A stretch of DNA of 64,000 bases from Zhengitettix transpicula (GCA_037074705.1 CM073590.1:92868947-92932946); one strand, 5' to 3'; positions 47,101-59,089 are shown, numbered from the stretch's first letter. Numbers and translations: made by a program. The notes: generated from the letters alone by a model not told the origin.

Positions 47101-49230
47101 GGTTTTGTCTGTTGACTGAAGACTAGTTCATTTTCTGCATTTTTGATATAACAGCGTACTGGTTACTGGAACACTTTCTCGTTCTTTAAATTAGACCTTT
47201 CAGTCTTCACTGCTGACTGACAAAGATTGTTCAAGTTTTCGTGAATTAGACTTTTAATCTGTACATCTCGCCGTTTACTGCCCAACTGTTCGTTCTTTTA
47301 CTGTGTTCTACTTGCTGTCTGCTTCCCAACTATACGTTCGTCTCATTGCAAAATTAGAAGCACAAATTGCGGGTAACCATATAATATGAACGTAGTAATA
47401 TAAGTTATAGATAAATAATAACACTAACATACTACACGTCCTCCCTCCGTATTACGAAGAAACATTTCAAGTCCAAAACAAACACTAGGCTGCGGTGAAA
47501 CTGCATTGTCCACATATAAGCCGAAAAGGTCCCTTTGACATATTCCATTATCAAGATGAGGAAGATCTAAAATGATAGTAGAACATGAGAGGAAACGGGG
47601 AAATAAACCCATTGTCCTAAGGGCTTCTATCCATGCCAACACCACGCATACCTTTAAATTGATTATAGTAATTCAACATACAGGGGGTTGATACCGTGGC
47701 AACTAATTCCTTCCACAGAAACTTACTTTTACACCACGAAATATGTCGCAGCACTCAGCGATTCTGCGAGTCACTTCGAAAATGAAAACTGTTCTCTTTC
47801 CTCTGATTGCGAGACTACATATACCCCTTGGAGTGCCACGCCGTACTTTTTCAAACAAAAACGCCAGCTCTCTTTCCGTACAGACAAATGTCGAAATAGT
47901 GTCAGTAACAAATCCAGCCCCCTTAACTATATTCTTTCTGTTAAGTTTGGTCTTATACATCCTCGCGTAATCTCGATAGTTGTTATTCTATAACTTCTAT
48001 GCATGTAATTTTCTTTAATCAAATTTTCATTTGGAATTGTGTTCCGAAACGGTACCGACAGATAAACCAGATAAAGAAATGTTTAATATTAAACTATTTT
48101 TTTGTAAATTAAAGGTGAAATACGTTTGGAAGTAAATATATTGTATTTAGCTTAATTTCGTTTAAAAAAGTTATGATAATTAATAATAATACAAGTTCTG
48201 GTCAAAGTAATGCATATTTTTATGGAGATGTGGAAACATATATTTTGGCGAGTTTAAACCCCTTTTACGTCTGACATCGACTAACGTACGTGTCTGTTGG
48301 TTAATTTAAGAAAAAACATTTTAAGTATGTCTATTGTATATGCGTAGTTTTTCCTGAATTCAACAAAAATATTAATTTTAATATTTATTTCAGTAAATAT
48401 ACTTAATTATAATAATATTTTTAATAATCGCATTTAGATATTGGACCGTTAAACACACAAATAAAAATGTACATATATTCCGCATAAACTCTAAAACGCA
48501 TGGAGAAATTACAACCGAATTTGTTAGACGTCAATTCCAATTAAAAAAAAAAGACTGAGGAAATGACGCAACAGCACCATAATTTTGTAGGGACCACGTA
48601 AAAAAATCGAAAAGGAACCGAGATTGGCTTCAAATCCAAATTCTTCGGGTCTTTAAGATGAACAGCCTAGATAAGTATCTCTTCAATATGCAGCTTCTTC
48701 CGAGAAGGTTTAAGTTATAAAATATTCAAAATGAACGACAGATTAGTCTCTAATTAATTCATTTTCATGTAATAAATAAGATTCGGATGAATAAATACCC
48801 TGGCAGCGCCATTTCTAAGAAAAATGACAATAATTAGACAATTAATAATTAATTAATTTTTTCACAAAACCATATCATTAAAGTATTTAAAAGCCAAACG
48901 GTAGTTTTAAGCGTGCGCGTCGCTGATTATACCGATAATGCCTCGATATTAATTAAAATTGGCATATATATTGGTAAAAGGCATTAGTTGCCAACTCGTT
49001 AATGTTACGTGATGGACAACGTTTCTCCTAGCGTGTTATTGTAGCTCTTGGTTGTTGACGTCATCGGTGCAAGCCAGGTAAGGGACCAGAACACAGAACC
49101 GTATGCCGTTCGTTTCGAGATGTTCGTCGCGTGAAAGCGAATGAGCTTCGACCTCCAACTTGTAAACAGTAATTGTACTTTGCGAAGACTTCTTAAGAGT
49201 TGTAATTCAACAAATCCCATGAATGAATTA
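44131..49230. other. No gene recognised
   Basis: AT-rich, with a pyrimidine-rich stretch at about 47030-47340 and TA microsatellites at 44389-44412 and 45301-45316. Frames at 47424-47993 overlap on both strands and have no family resemblance. Confidence 0.45.
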
Positions 49231-50217
49231 AACTAAGGTTCCCACAAGCCGAGGCACCTCGGCCTGTCCTGAGAGGTGTATGTTCCGGGGTCACAGACCT
49301 TGGGCATAGGGTAAGAGTTGTCCTCTATTCCCATTGGAATAGTCGGCCAGCTGCCTCCTAAACTGGTAGAGGCACGGAGAAGGGAATGCTGCGTCCCGAC
49401 AGAAAACTCCTCTCCCGCTATCGGAAGGGCGTGGGACAAGTACCCAATGCCCGACCTACCTGATGCAGATTTTTCTATGGTTTTCCCTGCCTCCCTTTTA
49501 GGCGAATTGCCGGGTAGGATCCTTAAAATATAGCCCGGGGGCCCTAGTTAATCTTTGACTACCTTCCTCTACCCTTCCGCATCCCCCTTTCAAATCCCTT
49601 CCTATGCTATTAAAGGGGAGTTGCCCAATGTGGATTACCCTCATGTAGCCTGTTGCCCTAAAAAAAACTTGTCAATTCTGAAAACCTGAAGCCTGGGAGA
49701 GGATTCACTCGCAGGTGAATTTTCCCAGAGAGCTGTAGAGGATGGGGATGGGGATTCCTTCACATCTCTCTGGTTTTTTGAACTAAGGTTCCTACATGCC
49801 GAGAAACCTCGGCCTGTTTTGAGAGGTGTATGTTCCGGGGTCGGAGACCTTGGGCATACGGTAAGAATTGTCCGCTATTTCTATTGGAATAGTCGGCCAG
49901 CTGCCTCTTAAACTGGCCAAGGCATGGTGAGGGGTAAGCTGCGACCCCACAGAAAACCCCTCTCCCGCCATCGAAAGGGCATGGGACAAGTACAAAATGC
50001 CCGACCTACCAAATGCAGGTTTTTCTCGGGTTTTCCCTGCATCACTTCTTGACGAATTGCCGGGTAGGATCCTTAAACCATAGCCCGGGGGCCCTAGTTA
50101 ATCCTTGGCTACATTCCTCTACCCTTCCGCATCCCCACTTTCAAATCCCTTCCTACGCTATTAAAGGGGAGTTGCCATCACGTGGATTACCCTCATGTTG
50201 CCTGTTAACCTAAAAAA
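49231..50217 (+). repeat. Family A tandem dimer, forward orientation
   Basis: ACTAAGGTTCC recurs at 49232 and 49782, a period of 550. The hairpin is perfect at 49248-49263. In the second unit it is GCCGAG-AAAC-CTCGGC (49798-49813), so the stem survives although the loop has changed. Between the units lies a decayed leader (about 49690-49775). Both units end in an A-run (near 49662 and 50210). Confidence 0.8.
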
Positions 50218-50663
50218 AAACCTTCTCAAATCTCGACTCATTGTTGTAAAGTTTTGGCGTATAAATGATAAATCTACTTCAGCAGTAGTAAACACTCCTA
50301 AAAATTAATTTTTCGGTCACATGGTGTTTGTGGTAGACGCCAATAGCCAAAATTACGCCTAATAAGACAAGTGGCCCTTTAATTACTGCAATTTATTAAT
50401 AAGGCCATTTACTTTCTCGTACACTGTAGTTTTCTCTACGCAAGACTTACAAATATTCACAACCCTTGCTAACAGCTTAAATATTTTTGAGAGATGTGCG
50501 TAACAAATCCAGTTTGTAGAGAGACATAAATCAGCTAGCATAAATGTGAGTGTTTTTTTCATGTGTGCGGCTGTTTTATAGGACTGCTGTTCCAGTATTA
50601 TTGTGTTAAATGTTCAATATTCAACGTAATACAATTATAAACGCTTAACTCGGTGAACGGGAA

Positions 50664-51011
50664 GTGGCTTCATTCTTTGACATAGAATCGATTCTCCGAT
50701 CCATTCTTCCATACGCCTGCCCAGCTTGGAGCAACGCACCTACAAGTTCGCTCAAGAAACTTCAAACCATGCAGAATAAAGTGCTACGTATTTCAATTAA
50801 AAGCCCGTGGTTCATACGAAACAGTCAAATACACCAAAAATTAAAGGTTCCACTTATAACAAACTACATCCACAGCCTAAGCAGTAACTTATTCAAAAAT
50901 ATAGTGAAGGGTAAATGTGCAAAGAAATTATATCTAGGACAAAAAAACATCCATAAAAGACTCAAACGAAAGCTTCCACAAGACTTACAACAAATAATTG
51001 TCAACCTGTAA
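50664..51011 (+). pseudogene. 3' end of a jockey-type LINE reverse transcriptase ORF (5' truncated)
   Basis: The frame has the C-terminal tail of jockey-clade non-LTR retrotransposon ORF2. SILRSILPYACPAWSNA corresponds to the family's ILRPILTYAxPVWxxA. It is followed by LKKLQTMQNKVLRI and SPWFIRNSQIHQKL, corresponding to KLQxxQNKxLRxI and PWYVRNxxIHxDL. All catalytic parts (endonuclease and YADD reverse-transcriptase core) are missing, as expected from 5' truncation during target-primed reverse transcription. The true element start is probably about 50675, since the first residues do not fit the family. After the stop, a 3' UTR runs to an AATAAA-containing A-rich stretch near 51130. Confidence 0.78.
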
Positions 51012-51961
51012 ATACCTGAACCCAATGTAATCAGCCAGAGGTGTGAAATATTCACATAACCCTCTCTCCAAATACTCTTAGCAATATATCTATTATATCA
51101 TAACAGTGAATTGCACTTTTACTTGCTAAATAAAGTTAAAAAATTCATTTTCGAGTTTGATATAGGGCAGAATATTATTGGCAATATTACATTCTACATG
51201 AACACATACACTCATTTACTCTTTTATAAATTGCACTTCTTATACAGTTAATAGGAAGCTTAAGGAGAAAGTATTCAGGGGGTATTCGTCACCAATTTTG
51301 GATCACTAATATAGAATGCGTCCCTTGGTTTTTATATTGTAGAGATTACAAATGTGTAATGAAATGTTTCATTTAAATTATTTCTTTAATTACTGACGGT
51401 GTATCTTTGAGGCCGAGCATTGTAAAGAACAGCATTGTTTGGCGCGAGAATACAGAGACGATAATGGTTGCTACGGTGTATATATGACGCTCAGAATGTT
51501 TGCAGAAAACTTAGATAGTCAGAGTGTGTGTGTGTGTGTTTGGAGGTCTTGACAGTTCAGTCAGAAAACAGTCATAAAGTAGTATGTTGTGAGAAACAGT
51601 CAGTCATGTGTGTTCTGGGAGCATGGTCAAAGGTGCCGAATTCAGCAAAGTATAACCTGAATACATCAGCTTCTGTATTAAAGGGATTTTCCACAGCAAA
51701 CTGAGTGTGACAATACGCACAACTGCAAAGTAGAAAGGCGCCTAAAGTGTTGGAAAGTGAGACGATAATTAAATCAGTGCTACGGCCTGTCAAAGAAAAT
51801 AGTGTACTATAAAAATTAAAATAATCACGTGTGCACAAACCAGAGCAGCTCTAAATAAATGGTATGTAAAAAAAACTTTCTTCTGTAAACCTTTGCGTAA
51901 ATATCGATTACCACCAGATTTCTATAACCTTGTCAGATATCTCTATAAGTTTGAAAGAGAT

Positions 51962-52242
51962 TATAGGAGAGACTCGTGCAGGGTTAGGATTCCCGGAGCC
52001 GGGAGTAATAAGCCTGGTCTCCTAAACTAAAACTTTATTCCACCACGTGGTGCGACTCTGGCCGTTGTCGGGAAGCACAGGTCTGTGTCGCGCGAGAGCC
52101 GGAAACAGAATGGCGCTCTCCGTGTGCACGCTGTAGGTACTCGGTAGGGTCCCGTTACTTGGTGGGGAGCATTGTTTGCATCCCCTAACGGGACGCGTAA
52201 CGGGACCCTCTTGCTCGCGTGGGGACACGGAATATTCGTCCC
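51962..52242 (-). repeat. 3' LTR of the young LTR element (lacks first 4 bases)
   Basis: I see no difference from the 5' LTR over 281 bases. It lacks the initial TGTG and is instead joined to gag sequence at 52242/52243, so the internal deletion ran a few bases into this LTR. The AATAAA lies at 52034-52039. The target duplication GAGAT is at 51957-51961. Confidence 0.85.
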
Positions 52243-52680
52243 TTGAGTAGGCCCTACTAGGCTGCGGAGGTACCGCAGGAACTGCGACGGAGATCTGTCG
52301 CCAAGTTCGGCTTCGCTGAGCAGCAGCCGAGTTCTTCGCTCTTGTGAGGGCGAAAGTCTCTGTATCAGAGCTTTCTTTAAACACTCGTACTTGCCTGTTG
52401 CTGGCGGGTTGACGAGGATGTCCTGGACTTCCGCAGCCCATCTTTGTTCGAGGTGAGCTGCGATGTGGTTGAACTTGGTGGCGTCCTGCGTGATGCCGGC
52501 GATGGCGAATTGGCTTTCCGCCTGGGCGAACCAGACGTCCGTATTGTCCGCCCAGAAAGCCGGCAGCTTCGGTGTGATCCTACAGACCTGTGCTGCGTCA
52601 TGGTGTTGGCCACGTGGATCCTCCTTCAGCCTTGCGATCTCCTGCTGTAGCTCGGCGATTTTGTTGTTCAAAATGTCCAT
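52243..52680 (-). pseudogene. Truncated gag of the Ty3/Gypsy-type element
   Basis: The frame starts at ATG 52678-52680, immediately after the primer-binding site, so the gag leader is almost absent. It has an N-terminal coiled-coil-like segment (IAELQQEIARLKED). Next comes LPAFWADNTDVWFAQAESQF, a hallmark of Ty3/Gypsy capsid N-terminal regions. FNHIAAHLEQRWAAEVQDI, LKKALIQRLS and ELGDRSPSQFLRYLR then follow, in the family order. About 146 residues remain before the sequence runs into the 3' LTR. No zinc knuckle and no pol survive. The frame stays open into the LTR by chance, ending at 52027. It cannot supply replication functions. A TTG codon at 52695 opens the same frame earlier but lies in the primer-binding site. 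Confidence 0.82.
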
Positions 52681-52684
52681 CGTA

Positions 52685-52694
52685 GGGGTCACCA
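52685..52694 (-). promoter_or_regulatory. Primer-binding site (tRNA-Trp-like)
   Basis: TGGTGACCCC on the minus strand starts one base inside the 5' LTR end. The complement of an arthropod tRNA-Trp 3' end would read TGGTGACCCCGACGTG; here the next base is T instead of G, followed by ACG. Confidence 0.7.
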
Positions 52695-52695
52695 A

Positions 52696-52980
52696 TATAG
52701 GAGAGACTCGTGCAGGGTTAGGATTCCCGGAGCCGGGAGTAATAAGCCTGGTCTCCTAAACTAAAACTTTATTCCACCACGTGGTGCGACTCTGGCCGTT
52801 GTCGGGAAGCACAGGTCTGTGTCGCGCGAGAGCCGGAAACAGAATGGCGCTCTCCGTGTGCACGCTGTAGGTACTCGGTAGGGTCCCGTTACTTGGTGGG
52901 GAGCATTGTTTGCATCCCCTAACGGGACGCGTAACGGGACCCTCTTGCTCGCGTGGGGACACGGAATATTCGTCCCCACA
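52696..52980 (-). repeat. 5' LTR of the young LTR element
   Basis: This is the full-length LTR of 285 bases, starting TGTGGGGACG on the minus strand. It carries an AATAAA polyadenylation hexamer at 52768-52773. It also has an internal inverted pair of about 10 bases around CGGGTCCCGTT and its complement near 52883-52942. It is directly flanked by the GAGAT target duplication at 52981-52985. Confidence 0.88.
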
Positions 52981-53200
52981 GAGATTTTTATAGCTTTGCC
53001 AGATATTTCCATAGCTTTGTCAGAATTTTCAGATTTCTATAGTTTTTGTTGTTGATATACTCGTAGAATTTTGTTATTGTAAATTTTCTTCATTTTGTGC
53101 CTTTGTAACTTGGTGAAAATTGTAATATACTGTCTTTATTAGAGGCTCTATAAGCGACCCTGAAATTTAGATTCTCATGAAATCTGAGGCATTTACTTAA

Positions 53201-55848
53201 AAACATAAAATGTAAAGTCAACGTAAATCAAATTATCATTTAAATAATTTTTGTTATCTCATTGGTTTAATTTTAAATTACTTCCTTTGTTTCATTTAAT
53301 TTTGGCATATTACATAAATTGATTGGCATATTTTTGTTTATAATTATGTGAATGTTACAATATATTTTCCTAAACTTTAAAAATATCAGACAATATAAAA
53401 AAAATTTCTCTTTTATTAAACGTATTTGTTTCTTGAATAGTTTGATGAAAACTCTTCCATGTCTGTATTACGGTCTCATTGTTGTTAAAGATGCTTAAAA
53501 TTGTCAAGAACGTTTTATAAAGTCTATGAACATAATTAAAGTCATTATTCTGAATCGCTGAGCATTTCAATGAAAGCGGAAAGAATCTTTTCTGATGAAG
53601 TCGTCACAAAAGGAGGGAGTATTTCTAAGTATCGTTCAGTCGTTATGAATCCTTAAACGCCGCAGCAGTTGATCGATTTGTGGTTAATGTCGATAGTAAT
53701 TGGTAAGGTAAGTTATCAAATTGTTTGTTATTGGTTCGGTACCGTTTCAGACAACTGTGTTACACATCAAACATAAAATTATAGCCAATATTTTAAAAAA
53801 ATTCCAATGAAAAACGTAGAATTGTTCTTATAAACGTTTCCCTCAGTGCACCGTTGTAACAACGGTTCGTTTCTTCCGGTGGATTCGAGAGGTAGAAATA
53901 CTGCTACGCACGTCAGATTTCTCTTTTGGAGTAGGTGTTTATTATGATGACAGTAACAAACTAGAATTCCGTGATCACCAGTGTGGTTTTGTTTGAACGA
54001 TACCCTATCATTTGCTTCTGCAAAATTACCAGCGCTAACCCTCCTTCAGCGTCATGATTTTTCGGCCATGCTACGAGATAAGTATAGCTCTCGGCAAATA
54101 TACTGCTTCAACAAAAAGCGAAACTCTTACAATATGATTTGCGATTACCATAGAAATGATGTGGGTATCAGTTGTGTTTGTAAATAATGTTATAATCATA
54201 CATACCACCATTTGTCCCTCTAAGGAAGCTTAATTATGTGTAATTACAATATATGTATGGTGAATGAGGTGTCATATAAAACAGATTAAAATATCTTAAA
54301 ATTTCCGTACGGTAATATTTATAATTAAGCTAAAAAAGACCGTTTTGTTATTGAACAACTTAAGGTAATTTTAATCTTCCTATTAAACAAAACAATTATT
54401 TATCTCCTTTACCTAAATTTATGCAATATGATGCCTATTTTGAACCATAATTTAAATTGGAGCACTTTTTTCCACAAATATTTGATGCTACCTTATAATT
54501 GAAACAGTTTAACCAAACATGGAAAATATAATTAATGAGTTACCGGAACTTGGAAGAAGGATTCAACAGCCATAGCTATGGAATTCTGATTGAAACTGAG
54601 AAAATATGTATAAAATCAGTCGCCAAACCATTCCGATTATACACACAGAGAGCAACCACACGGAGCGCGCTGTTTTTAGAATTGAAATTTTAGTGTTTCA
54701 TTATTATATTTATATTTTAATGTGTAATTTAATTAATTCTACTAATAATGTTTTAAAAGACACTTTAAATTTAAATAAACAAAATTCGAATCATTTTTGA
54801 GACCAACAAAATAACATCTTGGAAATATATTAGTGCAAAATATAAATCCCGACAGCGTTGTATAAACTAATATTAAAAAAGTATTATCAAGTAACTTAAC
54901 CATTTATGTATTAATAATTAATTGATTTCGCGGCGTTGCCTGGAATATTTATGTATCCCAATCTTATATTAGACTGGAAAATAAAATAATTCTGCAATAA
55001 TCTCTTGGTAATTTTGTAAAATTTTGCTGAACATTAGTTAATTAAATAAAAATAATAACATTAGTTAATTAAATAAAAATATCAAAATATTCAGAAAAAT
55101 TATCGATAATCTAGATTATAATCCCAGAACACAACGTATCACAGATGATAAATTTATTAAATTATATAATACATTCCTGATGTCAAATTTATATTATTCA
55201 TATTACAATAAAATCAATATTGTATAAACATAATAAAATATTTTGTTACATTAGTTACAGACCGATACTATGCCAAACGGCACACAATTTAATTTTTTAA
55301 AATTTATATCACCCGACGAATTCACTAAGTCGGAACGAAATTATTTTTGTCGTTTTTATATATATTACATTTAAATTTTCTGGGTTATTCTCTCTTTTAT
55401 TTAATTACTATAATGCAGGAAAATATTTAATTAGCATAGTGTATATTTACCGCGTGTTGATTAAATTGGAGAAGCGTTGACCGTGATTACATACTTAATG
55501 CTTTAATATCAAAATTTAATACTGAAGATATAACGTTCCGACCTTCCTGTTGGTTTTTGTCAAATAAAGGGAAGTCGCAATGTTGCATCTTCATTATTTA
55601 AAGTTGTCATTATATTATATTATGCTCAAAGCTTTTCCAATTCATAATTACGATCTTCTCACCTCGCCAATGGCCAACGGGGATGGATCACGTCACTTAA
55701 ACGGCATCGGGAGCGTCACTGTTAATTTAAACTACAGCGAAAACTATGAATTCGACACTAATATTGTCTATTTTGACCATTACTTCTCATTTTCAGTATT
55801 TTGTTTATTTTCTGAGGTAAACCTTAAAAGAATACATTAACAAACATT
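53201..55848. other. No gene recognised
   Basis: Very AT-rich. A 27-bp tandem duplication (ACATTAGTTAATTAAATAAA words) lies at about 55031-55080. Confidence 0.5.
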
Positions 55849-55854
55849 TTTATT
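55849..55854 (-). terminator. Polyadenylation signal of HSF2BP
   Basis: An AATAAA hexamer on the minus strand lies about 87 bases past the HSF2BP stop codon, a normal distance for a short 3' UTR. A second AATAAA is possible closer in, near 55910, within an A-rich run, so the exact cleavage site is uncertain. Confidence 0.5.
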
Positions 55855-55940
55855 TACAGATAATTTTATATATCAGAACGTACAAAATTCACTTCACAAG
55901 CCAAAAAAACAATAAACAAATAATCCAAGAATGGAGTGCG

Positions 55941-56452
55941 TTACTTGTTGCAAGGACTTAGGGTTCCCTGAGCTTTGACGTAGCTGCATTGGTCGTAAGG
56001 AACGCCTCCTACACAACGACCAGTTGGACCCAATCCAAACTTCATCTTCGCACGCTCAATGTTGTCATACACCAAATTTGCTATCCTTGTGGTCTCCGGG
56101 TCTGCACCCCCACCTTTGGCCAAGTCCTCTATTAACTCAAAAACATGTTCTTGCAAGTCGTCGAAGAGCAATAGGTTTGGAACGTCATTCGTCAGTGATT
56201 GGAGAAGCCTCACGGTCATCAGGCGAGGTTCTGGAACCGAGTCGCAACGGAGGCTGCAGCCAAGAACAGGAACCAATTCTTCTTGTTCTTGAAGGAATCT
56301 TACGCCCTTCTGATTTATACTCATATTGTACAACACCATAAGAAGAAGTCGCTTGAGAGAATTTCCTGAAGGAACTGGTACTGCTGGTAATACTCGAATA
56401 AACTGCTGGATGAGTTCTCTTGCGTTGGCATTATCTACCAGGAACTGACGAC
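55941..56452 (-). CDS. HSF2BP: HSF2BP (MEILB2) 3' coding exon, residues 125-294
   Basis: This exon follows a T-rich tract and ATTACAG acceptor. It opens with GT, which completes the glycine codon begun in the upstream exon, giving PPG-RQFLVDN. That matches human CGREFLVNS with no gap. Residue numbers are for the joined protein. LKRLLLMVLYNMSINQKGV (157-175) is the diagnostic stretch (human LKVLMLMSLYNVSINLKGL). Further helical, leucine-rich segments to about residue 260 fit the armadillo-like fold that forms the BRCA2-binding surface in vertebrates. Residues 262-294 form a Gly/Cys-containing tail (GLGPTGRCVGGVPYDQC) that I do not recall in the human protein and that may be lineage-specific. 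Translation stops at TAA 55941-55943. The frame also runs open about 40 bases upstream of the acceptor, but that stretch reads into the pyrimidine tract and should not be included. Confidence 0.87.
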
Positions 56453-56937
56453 CTGTAATATTTAAAAAATTAAAATTTAACCATAGATACAAATATATTA
56501 CGAGAGATAATTACAACCATTACAATTACATCCGGTAAACTCGTTAAGTACTAAACATCTAAAAAAATGCAAGTGAACACGGGAGACGAGTTAATAGTCT
56601 CTCTAATGGTACACTAAAGGTCCGTGCATCCGTGCACGAAATTGATTTGCACTCCTGCGTTCATGGAATTCCCCTCCCCAAGGAATACCAATGGTTTTCA
56701 GTGATCCTATAATTATTTAATTCCTGTGCTTTTAAAAAAACCTCAACTTCGTTCCCTCTCATTTCGTTTTTTGTATTTTTACCTCTTCTGGTTCCTGCCA
56801 ATAAAATACTCTAATTACGACACTCGTGTTAAAAATACGTAATTGTAAAGTCTTTAATTCAAAATCTATTGGAATAAAAGCATAAAAAGTGAGTTCTCTG
56901 TGACAAAAAGTACAAATGACATTAGTTAAAATAAAAT

Positions 56938-57745
56938 ATATTAGGTAGCGCAGAAGAACGGTCCTCAAATTAATTGAAGATTAATTTTTAATATTTGGAT
57001 AATAAACGCCGACCAGTGTCTTGCAGGATATTACGGCCATAAAATTTGGCGCCGAAATGACAGGATGCCGAGGAGGAAAGACAAAGAGAGAACCCTGCCT
57101 CAGAGGTCCTGACCGAAATTCCCGATGGTCAGCCATTCCACAAAGCGAAAGTAAGCCCGTGAAAGTGTAAAATCGAAGCAGAAATCAAACACTTGAAGAT
57201 GTTTCAACCTCTGGTGGAGAACAAAGAGAGTGGAGCTCAAGGTGGACAAGCGAAGAAACAACACAGCTCCTATCTATATCTCGGAGAACGTGGAAGTCTG
57301 GGAAGGGAGAAAGTGTAGGAGTAAAATGTAACAGTTTGAAAGATGATGTTGGAGAGGACAGTTCATAGCTACAACTTAGGAGTTTAGATCTACAACTTGG
57401 AGTACAGTGTAGAGTTTCTTGTACAACTTGGAGAAGGACGAAAAAGTCCGATCAACGGAAGAAGAAGCGGTTTAGATATACTAAGAATTGTTACGCCGAC
57501 GAGGAGATGTAAAGGAGGAAGCTATCAGAAATTCCTGTGGAGATTTTCCGGTTAGCCCGGCGAAGCCGACTACAAAAGATGAACATGTGTGTTTCTGTCT
57601 GTGACGTTCTGTCTGTGATGTAAATAATTAAAATTGCCACCGCACGTATATGCCCTCACTTACGACCCCTTTTATTTTTGGTTAATCTTCAGAGTCTCAT
57701 AAAATCGCTCTGAAATTTGTCCATTTAACGTATCAGAAATTTATT
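56938..57745 (+). mobile_element. LTR-like dispersed repeat family D, copy 2 (in the HSF2BP intron)
   Basis: Same order of motifs as 6900-8004, antisense to HSF2BP. The minisatellite part is shorter, with three or four CTACAACTTGGAG units at about 57360-57435. No coding domain is visible. Confidence 0.55.
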
Positions 57746-59089
57746 TCAATATTTAATGTAGTTAACGTAAATTATCTAAAATTTAAGCTCAAGAATGTGT
57801 AACTTTAACTATCTTGATACAATTGAAAAGGACCCTGTCCAAATTTTTAAAACCCCGAATTATAAATGAATTAAATTTAAAGCCAATCAAAATCAACTTT
57901 TAAATTTTTCATATAAAATTAATTATATTACAATTATTTCGCTTGAGAAAGTTACAATTTTACAATTCTTTTGTGAGATATTTACTGAGGAGGAGTAATA
58001 TAGCGTTTCAGCAGAATAATTCATAATGGAAAATAACCCCGATAGAGAAACTATCCAATATTCTCTTAGAATTATACAATAAAGATTGAAACATATACAT
58101 TGGAAAGGTTGAAAACAAGGCCAATGAATTCCGGTGCCACTACTTTACTAATAATTTCAGTAGCTATAGCGACCAGGAAACTGAGGGGGAAAGAGATTTT
58201 ATGGATTCTTTATTTATGGTCCGGGCAAGAGATGTAAGCCATAGTCACTATTTATAAATAATTTAACTAACGCTCCATCTATTCAACACTAAGCTACAAA
58301 AATTTCTATTTCTGAGGCGGGATGCCCTCGGCTCACTTTCCCAGTCCCACATTTGGCAACGATAGGTGTTCGGACACGTCTAAATTTCTGTCCGAAACTA
58401 TGGTTGTACATACGCGGAAAATTAATAGTAGTTAGAATATTAAAATATTCGCCGATAATAGAGGTTAAAGATAGCCAAGAATCAACGTGTACCACTTCTC
58501 CTGAATCCAACGCCACCAGAAAGTTATAATTCTGAGAGCTGAGAGCTTGGAAGGCCACAGTTATGCTCCAATTGATTTAAATCGAAATTATAGGTTACTT
58601 CTAAATTATATCAAAATGGCAGTTCAAACTGTGTTTCAGATAAATCCTCTAGTTTTCATTAAACACGACTTATTAAAAATTCCACTGAATCTTCTTTATT
58701 TAACATCTCGCAATCAAATAACTTTTTATTTAAAGGTCAACATAGCGTTAAAATAAACACACTAATATTAATTTTGAATTTCTGTCGAAGTTAACTGAAA
58801 TTAAGTTATAATCTTACAGCTCAAATAACCCTCTTATCAATTTCTATATTGTAAAATTTTATAATTAATTTTAGCTATGACATATCGATAGAATAATATT
58901 ATTTAAATAAATACCAATAATTCAGTTTCATATTATCTATAAGAGTTTAATTTGTTCTTCTTACGGTTGAAATTGTTCAATTTTCTGTTTGTTACTAACT
59001 TAAATTCTCAAGTAGAAGAAATATGGTTTCGTAATGAAGTTGCATAAAATTACATTATTTGCTGATATAATATAATTTTTTATGTATTA

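Larger units (their letters stand above)
51962..52980 (-). mobile_element. Young, internally deleted Ty3/Gypsy-type LTR retrotransposon
   Basis: Two direct repeats (51962-52242 and 52696-52980) flank about 450 bases of internal sequence. Their shared 281 bases look identical on reading. A 5-bp target duplication GAGAT sits at 51957-51961 and 52981-52985. On the minus strand the element begins TGTGGGGACG and its LTR ends CTCCTATA. One base later comes TGGTGACCCC, matching the first 10 bases of the complement of the 3' end of tRNA-Trp. Tryptophan-tRNA priming is known in the CsRn1-type Ty3/Gypsy group. The interior holds only the 5' part of gag; protease, reverse transcriptase, RNase H, integrase and the polypurine tract are all absent. 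Identical LTRs indicate a very recent insertion. It sits inside an older dispersed repeat. Confidence 0.88.
51333..53200 (+). repeat. Dispersed repeat family C, copy 2, split by the LTR element
   Basis: The left part (51333-51961) aligns with the repeat at 26459. Both share ATTGTAGAG, then AATGTGTAATGAAA, AGGCC, CATTGTAA, and a GGCGC-AGAAT-C-GAG motif. The right part (52986-53200) aligns with about 27120-27300, sharing TATTAGAG and TAAGC(G/A)ACCCT. The LTR retrotransposon interrupts it at 51962-52980. Layout in both copies is a richer GC leader followed by an AT-rich tail. The GGCGC motif resembles an LTR-element primer-binding site but I cannot assign it. A short (GT)n tract lies at 51525-51540. 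Confidence 0.6.

Noticed and set aside
50664..50675. Starting the LINE reverse-transcriptase fragment at the first Met
   Set aside because: The first residues do not fit the family; the frame is a truncated copy and any Met there is accidental.
52027..52242. Coding sequence continuing through the 3' LTR after gag
   Set aside because: The same frame is open in the other LTR copy, and the residues are LTR sequence, not gag.
58289..58558. 89-codon minus-strand open frame in the HSF2BP intron, considered as an extra exon
   Set aside because: The two recognised exons already join without a gap in the conserved block, and the frame has no resemblance to the family.
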